From contig NC_049981.1 of the NCBI RefSeq assembly GCF_000003815.2, forward strand, positions 11,696,964 to 11,760,963: a stretch of 64,000 nucleotides of DNA, written 5' to 3'. Numbering within the stretch: position 1 is the stretch's first letter; each line of letters opens with the position of its first letter. Positions 14,145 to 24,000 of the stretch are shown here, in pieces. A program made the translations under genes and the position numbers. The stretch is from Branchiostoma floridae. Taxonomy: Eukaryota > Chordata > Leptocardii > Amphioxiformes > Branchiostomatidae. Under the pieces are notes generated by a model that had not been told where the DNA came from, did no database searches, and worked only from the letters and a program-made list of their open reading frames with translations.

Positions 14145-14159
14145 ACACTAGGGGGCGCT
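14145..14159 (+). promoter_or_regulatory. CTCF-like motif between convergent genes
   Basis: ACACTAGGGGGCGCT matches the CTCF core consensus (CCASYAGRKGGCRS) at all but the first position. It sits between the 3' ends of the caytaxin-like gene and the kinase gene. Binding is not shown by sequence alone. Confidence 0.4.
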
Positions 14160-14524
14160 TCAGAACCGTGACCATCATACGCCTGTATCATTCACTCCTA
14201 ACCCGGCAATTAGTGGCGATTGCAGAGCCAAAGTAAGAGTAAGATTACCACATTTACAAATACCACAGTTAAATGCAGAATATATGTTATTATAAAGATA
14301 ACATCGCAAAATGCTGCAGTTTCCGTATATCATATTATCAACATAAGAACATTAGACCGTACGCGTGTTGAATAATTCATCAACGCAAAAGAACCAGCAT
14401 CTGTGAAAGCAACACATATGATGAACAGTGTGTGGGTAGGGCGAATCGTCAGAGAAGACCTAGAAATGTCTCTGGAAAAGATAACTAGTGTTGTGTAAAG
14501 ATTAAAACCAAGCCAGATCCTTAC

Positions 14525-15420
14525 ATCTGCTTAGAAACTACGAATAATGTCTTCGAGCAGATGTTAGGGTTAGAGGTTGCACTGTTTTGTGAGTAACGAT
14601 TGGGCCTTTCTAACATTTCAATACCCCATTTCAGTTGAGTAAAAGTGCAAAGCTATTGATGGACAATGGATGATGTCCGCAGATATCCTTTACCTGCTCA
14701 TTACGTACAAAAAATGATGTCTCCGTGAATGTAGGACTCCGGGCGCTTCGACGGTCAGGCAAGCTGCCACATGGGCTCATCGTTCGAGGCCTACGAATCG
14801 ATCCTTTTCATGTCAGTGTTTTAAAGATACATACTAGACGTATGTAAAATGCTTTGACCTATTTGGGAAAGTTTTCACTGCCTTTACGCCCGATTCCTAG
14901 ACTGCAAACCATGTCATAGCCAAAGCTATCCCGGCCGCCTACTGAAAAGTGGCAAAGGAACCGTCAAATTGCCAAATTTTCGTCTTTTCGGGAATGGGGA
15001 AATAGCAAAAGGCTCACAAAGCGTTTTGCATTTTTATGGTTTACTTGACTGTTTTCGAAAATGTGACTATTTGGGATTAAGAATGGCAATATTCCAAACA
15101 TTTTAGAAACAAAACCATTGGATATCAGATCGCAAACGGCATGTTTCCTTCGTGATTTACATAAAGCATAAATGGTGTCTCTGTGTTTATCAAATGCTCC
15201 GACCTTTCTTTCAAAATGCTGAATCTATCTGAGACTGAAACAGTCTAGAAAGTCTTAGTGTAGGAGTCAGTTTGTTACACTGTCTTCTGAAGGAAAGCAG
15301 ATCTTACCCCCTGATTCAGAAACGATGATAACGGATAGTGTTTGTTGTACCCATTCTGTGTATCATGCATTTTCGCCCGATAATGTGCGCGTTCACATCA
15401 TGTCCCGTTTTGGTGGTGTT
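14525..15420. repeat. Left arm of a large diverged inverted repeat (unclassified mobile element)
   Basis: This segment matches the reverse complement of about 16050-16845 over hundreds of bases with many substitutions and small indels. Shared blocks include ACATCTG...AGCAGATGT (14526-14567), GTGAGTAACGATTGGGC, GATCCTTTTCAT, CCTATTTKGGAAAGTTT and ACCGTCAAATTGCCAAA. There is no long reading frame. Homology to 55770-56800 runs on to about 15610. Confidence 0.8.
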
Positions 15421-15638
15421 CAGAGGATGTTATCCATTAAAGCATGTCAAAGTGACCTTCCATGTAACTGAATTCTCAATAACGAAGATACAGTAAAATG
15501 ATTTGAAAGTACGTCAACCAAAAAATTCTTTCTTTTTCACGAGAGGACGGTAATGTAAAAGGTTGGCATGAGAGGAGAGAATATATAGTCTTCACATTTC
15601 AAACAAATATGTTCTTGTAACTAAATACTGCAATAGAC

Positions 15639-15816
15639 TAGCCAGGGTACCATCCGGATAGTAGTTCGCTCCTATGTTCGTCAACGATCCCAGACGGAAC
15701 AGCAAAGAAGCCATATAACGTTATATAGTGTATAATAAATGTCAGAGCTAGAAGCGGCTGTATATAGTATATAGTGAACGCCGGAGTGAACTACTTTCCG
15801 GATGGTACCCAGGCTA
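15639..15816. mobile_element. Short TIR element (MITE) with TA ends
   Basis: Inverted ends: TAGCCAGGGTACCATCCGGA at the left and the near-perfect reverse complement of TAGCCTGGGTACCATCCGGA at the right, flanked or bounded by TA. About 178 bp and non-coding. It lies in the spacer between the arms of the large inverted repeat. The ends resemble those of the element at 36427-36544, which points to one family with TA target sites (Tc1/mariner type by inference). Confidence 0.8.
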
Positions 15817-16049
15817 GCCATCGACTGGTTTTTAAAAAAGTAAAGAAAACGATTTGATGAAATCTCGACAAAAATGCATGTCAAAATGACTGATACAAAC
15901 GCGCGCCTAAAAAGATCACGAATTCAAAGATTATGAAAGTACATTTTATTTCTGCACCAAAGTCTTGTTCTTTCATCCCAAACCCTCCCCCAGCGATTGT
16001 ACCCACATACCTTCCAGTATTTTAAAAGAAAATTTTGATTTATCGATGA

Positions 16050-16845
16050 TTAAACGGGCGGAAACACCATTGCATTCGTTGTACGTCTTCTTGTTTCACA
16101 AATAAAAATGGGTGGCATATGGTTAAGCCTCTCAGAACGTGATAATTCATAGGACGTGATCACTGCTATTGGTGCACAGTGAAGGAATCGCATATTTTGT
16201 GACTTCATATCCCAGAGTTTTATTTTGATATTTAGATAGTTAAATATTGTAATCTAAACGGTGGCATTTTGGAAAGCCAAGTCAACAATGCCTCAAATTT
16301 TGAAACCCCTTTGCGAGCCTTTCACCATTTCTCAATTCCCGATAAGACAGGAATTTGGCAATTTGACGGTCTGCTTTGCCGCTTTTCATGAGGCGGCTTA
16401 GAGCGGTACTGCAGATTAGGCTATGATAGGGTTTACAGTCCCGACTTGTAAATTGTAAAAAATATACAAAAAATTAGGCTTATGGCCAGTGGAAACTTTC
16501 CAAAATAGGTAAAGACATTCTTGCATACATTTTGAACGACCTTTAAGACACTAGTTGATATGAAAAGGATAGATTTGATGTCGCCGCACGAGGAGCTTAT
16601 GTTACACAATGTCCGCCCGTCGAAGCGCCACCAACATTCATGTACACATCATGTCTTGAACTTAATGAGTATTTTAATGGTATATGTGGACACCATCCGG
16701 TTTTTAACAACTTTGTCGTTTTACTCAACTGTTCATTTACTTGTATGGAGTGAGTGCCAGAGTAGCCCAGCCGTCACTCAGAAAACATCACGATCTTTCA
16801 CACGAACATCTGCTTGGAGAATTTATCCGTAATCTTTAAACAGAT
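16050..16845. repeat. Right arm of the large inverted repeat
   Basis: Reverse-complement partner of 14525-15420. Landmarks on this strand include TTTGGCAATTTGACGGTC, GGAAACTTTCCAAAATAGGT, ATGAAAAGGATAGATTTGAT and the paired CATCTGCTTGGAG/AACAGATGTG near 16805-16848. The arms are far enough diverged that the event is old. No open reading frame of transposase size is present. Confidence 0.8.
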
Positions 16846-16869
16846 GTGAGGAAACGGCGAGGAACGGCG

Positions 16870-18099
16870 AATCGTTAAAATTAACATACAAAAAATAGAA
16901 AAGTGTAGCAATGTAGCAGAGACAGGCGTAAAGCGCTGGAAATGAGCAAAAATCGATCTTTAAGGACCTTGAAGATTGTCTGCTCTACCATCACAACTTT
17001 ATTTGACTTCATGGTCTTTTTACCTTCGCCAAAAAATATTTATGGTGCCTTTTTGTGTGAGTTTGTTATCGGCACAACTCCATGTGGATAGATCCCATGA
17101 TATTTGGTAGGTGTATAGGGGTTGATAAAATAAGGGTCATCTTCGATAATGAGTCTTCTAGAGAGTATCTGATGATAGAAAGTGTGACTTGTCCTGTTCT
17201 AAACGTAAGATTACTTTTTTTTAAACTTCTATAATTATATTTAGATAATGATACAATCAAGACAACAAGCTTTTCTTATATAAAATTGCATTTATCAATA
17301 CTTACAGAGATTGACACAACTGATAAACGGTTTTATCAGTTATACTTAAAAAATATATGTATATACAAAATATACAACATTTATAAGTATTGGTAATATA
17401 TTTAAAAGTATACAATATTTCAATATGTATTACAACTATGTTATCCCTGCTATTTCCCATTATTGTATTTACAAAATGAATAAGCTTAAAGTATATATAA
17501 ATTTTATTACATGTATCATATATATGTACACAATATCACAGATATCAAATAAAAGTACATTGAAAAATTCTTAAAACGTCATTTTCACATGTAGAAATAT
17601 ACATTAAAATCTGGGACCAAAATCTGTCACTATGACATATTTCATTAGCATGATAATATCTGCATAAACTATATGGCACCAACTACTTTCTGTAGTAATA
17701 TACAAACTTCATAACATGAAGCACATTGTGATGGTGCATCCATTCATATAATTCAAGATACTTTATCTATATGTTAAATTGTAAATTGCCATTCAGTGAT
17801 CATCCATGTGTTGTATTTTGTCCCTACAACAATTTCAAAAGTCATTGTGAAAGGTTTGTACAGTAAACTTATATCAAACATTTCAATTTTCTGTGGTACA
17901 CATTTCACTGTTGTTTGGATAGATTTCTTTAGCTAAAATTTGGACCTTTAGGGAAAAATGCAATTCAAAAGATAATTTAACAAGGCACTGATACACACAA
18001 TGTCAGAAATAGATCTATACGCTGTACACAAATCAGCTACATTGTGTATGGGTTTACTCCATTACTACATTGTACTTTTGACAGTATTTTTTACCTGAA
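16870..18099 (-). other. 3' UTR and downstream flank of the kinase gene
   Basis: Very AT-rich and without a coding frame. Read on the minus strand, an AATAAA lies at 17518-17513, about 590 bases after the stop codon, and is a reasonable poly(A) signal. Nothing else is recognised. Confidence 0.45.
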
Positions 18100-21000
18100 T
18101 CACTGTTTTGGTACATTCAGATTTGTGAATGTACAGGCTAAACGACTGATTCCTCGAGATGCACTTCTTGGCCTAGTGTCTTGAAGTTCCTGTCTGTCTG
18201 AAGCTGTTGCATCTGTGTTGTCCTTCACAAAGCTAGACTGTACAGTATTGCTGGCACCTGTGTCTAACATCTGTGTTACTGCAGTTGGTGCAGATTTTGT
18301 AGGGGTGGAATGTACAATATCACTAGGATCTGCGTCTGACATCTGTAGCATTGCAGTTGATGCAGATTTTGCAGGTGTAGATTGTAAACTATTGCTAGCA
18401 CATGTGTCTAATATTTGTGTCATTGCAGTTGGCCTATGTTTTGCAGGGGTGGAATGTACAATATCACTAGGATCTGTGTCTAACACCTGTGTCATTTCAG
18501 GTGACGTAGGCTTTGCAGGTGTAGATTGCACACTACCACTAGGATCTGTGTTTAACATTTGTGTCATTGCAGTTGAAATAGGTTTTGCAGTGGTAGATTG
18601 TACCCTATCACGAGCACTTGTATCTAACATCTGTGGCATTGCAGTTGAAGTAGATTTTGCAGGTGTAGATTGTTCACTGTCACCAGTATCTAACACCTGA
18701 GACATTGCAGCTGATGCAGGTTTTGCAGACTGTGCACTAACCATGTCTAACCTGAGAGTCTTTGGAACTGATTTACATGGATGTTTGGTAGGAGTTTCCT
18801 GGCTTTCAGTTTTAATAAGGTGAGTAAGTCTTTCAACCTCATCAGGAGGATCTGTTGTCACCCTGTCTGATGGCATTGGATCAGTGTCCTGAGCAGCCAG
18901 TAGGGGATTGGCATTGGCTGGAAGATCTGTGAAGATTCAAAATTCATCAATTGGATTTGATATAAAACTTACTAAGATTGCAGTTTATACTATATAACAG
19001 TGTCAGATGAATTGGAACCTGAACTAAAGTAAAAACTATAAAAGTCATTTAGAATAGAAAAAAATAAAAGGCATTACATGACATTTCCCTTGTTAGAGTA
19101 ACATGATGATTATATTTCAACCAAACAACAGGTAAAGGTTGAAATATCTTGCTTTTCCTGATGTTTCCTGCTCTGTCAAAGCTCCAATTTGACTCATCAC
19201 TCATTGACTCAAAGATATGAATAACTGTAACACAACTGTCAGTAAGGAATCAGTGTTGTACAACACTATTTCAGTACTGTATGTTTGCTCAGAGTACTTA
19301 CCCCAGTTTGCCATGGGCATATCCGGCCCCAGCCCCAGACTGTCTGTCCCCACCTCCCCCTGCCCCCAGGTCCCGTACATGTCCACACTCTGGGACAGCT
19401 CGTTGGTGGGGACAAAACTGGGCATCTTCACCAGCGGTCGGGCCTGGTCCGTACCACTCTGGGAGGACATCACCACATCCTCTTCAACCTGGCAGGACCC
19501 AACAGGGGTGGTGGGAGCAACTGCTGGGGAACAGAGGTTTCATTTATCATCAGAAAACATGATCAAAAAAGAATCAAGTCATGTTTCTTATACCAGCTTA
19601 CTGTACATGAGATATTTGAACAACCAGGTACATGCAGTGTGACATTGGAACAAAAAATCGTATGCCAGACAAAAATATTTGGATGTTGACATTTTGAATT
19701 GTAGCGTCAAATGGCTATGTGTTCATGCTTTATCTTCCAGTCAAATAACAAAGTACAGTTTCACAACCCACTGACCCCACTGCCTCAGGAAGACAATGGG
19801 ACTACCTTAAAAGTTTACCTTTTCTTTTTACATTGTCTTGTCATTGTGTTTATGCTTTGCAGTTTGCATCAATAACAGGTAAAATGTAAAGATCCTGATA
19901 AACCACCAGAAATGATAAATTTGACTAAGTCACCTGTTTCATCTTCCATCTCCAGTTCCTGTAAAAGTCTCCTCATCTTGTCCAAGTCCCTGGGATCGGA
20001 CACTTCTGTACTGGCTTTGGTGGACTGTGCACTGTCTGGCGGGAGGGCTGGGGTAAGGGCACGAGCAGGGGGAGGGGGGACACCAGGTGGGGGTAGGGGT
20101 ACACTTGAAGAAGAAGGGGGGGCACCAAGACATGAAGCTACAGAAGCCTTAAGACTGCTGGGCTGTAGACTACTGAAGGGGACATTGTCTTGGGCAGGTT
20201 GATCAGAGACTGTAAAAAAATTAATTTCAAGCAGATTGTCAGGTATTACTAGTAGCTTGCTTAACAATTCATATTAGTTAAGCTTTCACAGTAATCAAAA
20301 GGTGATGAAATGTGAAACACATGCTACATGGCTGCAAAATATAATACAGAATACAAGATGACAAAAACAACTCATTTGAACATAAAATCAGCACCAAGGA
20401 CAGACCAAACAAGGTACAGGGAAAAAGTTTTTAATCTTCTCAGGCCACTTGTAACGGAGAGGATGAAGGGGTAATGAACAGTATGAATGCATTTCTCATC
20501 CACGTATGTTCTTTAGATGAATATGTTAAAAATTCATAATTCAAAACTTGACCACTCTCTGGCAACACGCGAAGGACCACCATGAGTTGGAGCACGTGAA
20601 AAAAGTGCCATGGTAGGGTGCCCCCTATTTACATAATCCATCGACCAAACCTCTAGAATACATTGTCTTAGGCATCCCTACCTAGCTTGTGAGCATCCCA
20701 TGCCAGGTCCAGTATATCCTGAGCCTGTGGACGTTCTTTCCGACACTGTGTGAAACACTGGTGCAGGAGATCTCTGAGTGACCCGTGGGTGGTGTGGGGG
20801 ATGTCATCCAGGATTCTCTCAGGGTACGCTCCAATCTGAGACAATGGGAAGATAGAGTTAAGCCATATAAGAAATAAAAGCAAAATCCTCACCCCCAAAA
20901 GACAAGGAAGATAACCTAGAAGCAACTGTAACATTTACAGCATGCTATACATTTGCAAAATTACATACATGTGTGTGATACTATGTAAAGGGCTCGCTGC

Positions 21001-24000
21001 ATTGTGGAAAAGTATTAGCCTCCACCAGTCCTTCCTACAGGGGAGCGGGGATCATAAAATTTGGCAAAAAAAATCAGAAAATTGGTCAGGGGAATCAGTT
21101 TACGCTAAGATTCATGTTTCCCTTCTGGCGGAGCCAACCAACTCCTCTGTTAGCAAAACTCCCCTGGCAAATTATTCTCCAGATAATGGCCAGCATAGTT
21201 AGCCATCAAGAGACTAACAAAGTATAGGGAAAGCTAAAGTACTTGAGTAAGACTATAGCATCCAGTGATTTGACTGTGACGAGACGGTTCTAGAAGAGTT
21301 TGATTACAGCCACAATATGTCAATAAAACTGATACCAAAGAAATTGCATTTGTGTGGTCTGGAGTTAAATCTAAAATTAAAAGCACTAGTGGGAAATGTT
21401 TGCACTTATCCGGCTCTTTTCTGCATACCTGGTAGATAAGTTGAAAGCTGCGGACTGCATACTTCTGCCAGGGGTGCCTCCCCGTCAGCATGTGCAGAGT
21501 GGTACAGCCCAGGCTCCAGATGTCGGTGGTACAGTTGTGTTCATCGGCACGTGCCATCTCAGGGCTCATGTGAGTGGGGGTTCCCTACAATACAGTACAT
21601 GTCAATCAACAAGTCCATAGGATACAAACCTCCATGAAGTACTTATAGGCTCGTTCTCATTTAAATGTCGAAATGCTGTCGCCTGACTTTGTGGCTTGAT
21701 ATGGAGAAAATTATAGACAACATCACTGGTTCCTTCATTTTTCCACAACCCCTGTAATGTTTTACAAAAGATGCACAACAACATTCGTATTGGTTGATGG
21801 CTTAGACGGTTATTATAGCCACGGATCGGATTTCACACCCTAAAAATGGCTGTCGCCTGAGAAGAAACGAGGAATTCAAATAGTAGCCCAAAATGTAACA
21901 ATTCAGTTCCCAGAATAATTGCTCGGGAGGTGAAACCAGCTACCAAGGCCCTCTGCCCGATCACGTCAGATCGCTCCTGTCACTGATCTTGGAGGCTGTG
22001 TGAGGTGGTTTATGCCTGTCGCCAGATTCTGTAACAAACGTTACCACCACGAGTACGATGGTTGCCACGGTTTTATTATCCACGTATAAGACTAGAAATG
22101 ACCACTTTTGTGACGCTGCACAGTTTTTCTGGCTTCCTAAAGAAACAAGAAAGGGGTGTTGACTGTTATTTGTATCCCACCTTGCTTAACAATATGTTGT
22201 ACAGAAATGACTGTAACAAACGTTACCATTGTTCGATGCTATCTAAGCTTTCTATTTGACTTGGTGTAAAAAAACTACCCACTTTTCAAATGTCCCTTGG
22301 GACATCCACGTATACCTAAATGATGTAGTCAATAAGGTAAGTCCTTTCGAAGAAAACAGGGTAAAGTCTACTGTTGTAACAAACGTTACCGGTAACGTTT
22401 GTTACCTGCCCTGTAATGTAACGGCACTGAACTTTAATCCAACACATTCCAACAAATTCTAAACTGAACCATGAATAAACAAGCGGGCTTTAGCGCATTC
22501 TGGAAACTGTTTAGTGCATTGTTTACTATGTTTCCCCGGCCATTGCTACACACGCATTGGTCTGCCACTTTCTGTTGTGTCGCGAGAAAATAACATTTCA
22601 AAGACAGTGTAACTGATAGCAAGTCCTTTGGGATTCTATTCCCAGTGGAACTTTAATCCAACACAATAATATGACAAGGCTGTTTATCTATGGATTTCAT
22701 ATTTACAACGACAAATTAGTATCAATCGGCAGGCACTTACTCAAGGTTAAATTGGCAAATCGGCATGTCAGTAAACTGCTGATAGCAGCGATCAAAACAC
22801 GGCCCGAAAATACATCGACCAGCGGCAAATCCGTTCTGCTGTTCCACTACACAGTTATGACGTTCTATGAAACTTTTCATCCGTTGTTTGGTCAGCAAAT
22901 GGTGGCAAAATACGTTGTTTGTGAATGGTTCCCCAAAAATATCCCCGCAAAACACAGTACAAACTCCCTACAGCACGTCCCCCATGTGGGGCTGTAATAG
23001 TATCGCCAGTGAGATCCGTCCTACTGGCCTTTGGATGTGATCACTTTCAAAAATAGGGGTGAAGGGGCGTGCTGAAATATGATTCAAAATGGCGCGTGTT
23101 CGGATTTCCACTGAATTTGCGTAACAAAGCCTGGCCCTGTACTTTAAAGAGGGATACTTCAAGGCATGTTGGTTGTGTTGGATGGACAGTTTATTGATAT
23201 TTCACTATATTTACTGTCATGATGATTGTGTAATGTGAGGACGAAGAGTAGGGTTGCTTGAAATTACAATCGCTGCCCTCTTCCCACGGCTTGATTAACA
23301 GCATGAAAACATACCAGAAGATTGATTAACTTGTCACTGCAACATGCGATCTTTGTGAGCTCAAACTTACAAGGTTTTAAGTCGTATACCTTACTGGTCT
23401 TGTAAAGCACTCAAAAGAATTTGCAAACCGGAGCTAGTTTTTGACTGACAGATGAGTTCTGAAAAGTGTTGGATTAAAGTTGCGTTGGATTAAAGTTCAG
23501 TGCCGTTATTACCAATGGGACCGAAAATAATAAGTTGCCATTTTTTGGCTATGCCATGGTTAAAAGAGGAATTTTCCTAAGCAACCAGGTAGTTTTCACT
23601 GAAAATAAAGCCGATTTATTTTTCGACCAAAAAAATGCCATTTTCGACATTTCAATGAGAACGAGTGTATAATGTTTGTTGCAAGGGCTAAGGTGTTTTG
23701 TACCCTCTTTACCAGAAATAAAAATTTCTTTAAAACTTTCCATTACAAGATAGAGCCTAACCTCTGATTGGAGAGTAGCTTATTAGTCCCTGCCAGTGAG
23801 AGCTTGACGTGTGTACAACACAAGGCAAGCAACAGCTGATATTATGAGCTGTGTCACACTACGTTCAAGATAGGGGTGTATAGTATATTGTATGTATAGA
23901 TTTTTAAGTAGGCATTAACATAAAGCTGTCACATCACGTATAAAATTACCTTAGGTTTCACATGTATAAAAGAAGGCCTTAGCACAAAAATACAGAGACT

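Larger units (their letters stand above)
21641..23670. mobile_element. Composite TIR element inside the kinase-domain intron
   Basis: It lies between kinase exons 24138-24005 and 21584-21429. The outer ends pair as an inverted repeat: CTCGTTCTCATTTAAATGTC near 21650 against its near reverse complement near 23643-23665. Inside it lie a second, sharper inverted pair (22419-23508) and three copies of GTAACAAACGTTACC. Short reading frames are present but none has a recognisable transposase motif, so the block is probably non-autonomous or decayed. Confidence 0.6.

Noticed and set aside
18215-18700. Open frame of 161 codons on the plus strand with repeats
   Set aside because: It is the antisense of the 24-residue repeat array; periodicity comes from the kinase coding repeats.
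22671-22997. 108-codon frame inside the 1090-bp inverted-repeat element
   Set aside because: Considered as a transposase fragment, but no catalytic or DNA-binding motif could be recognised.
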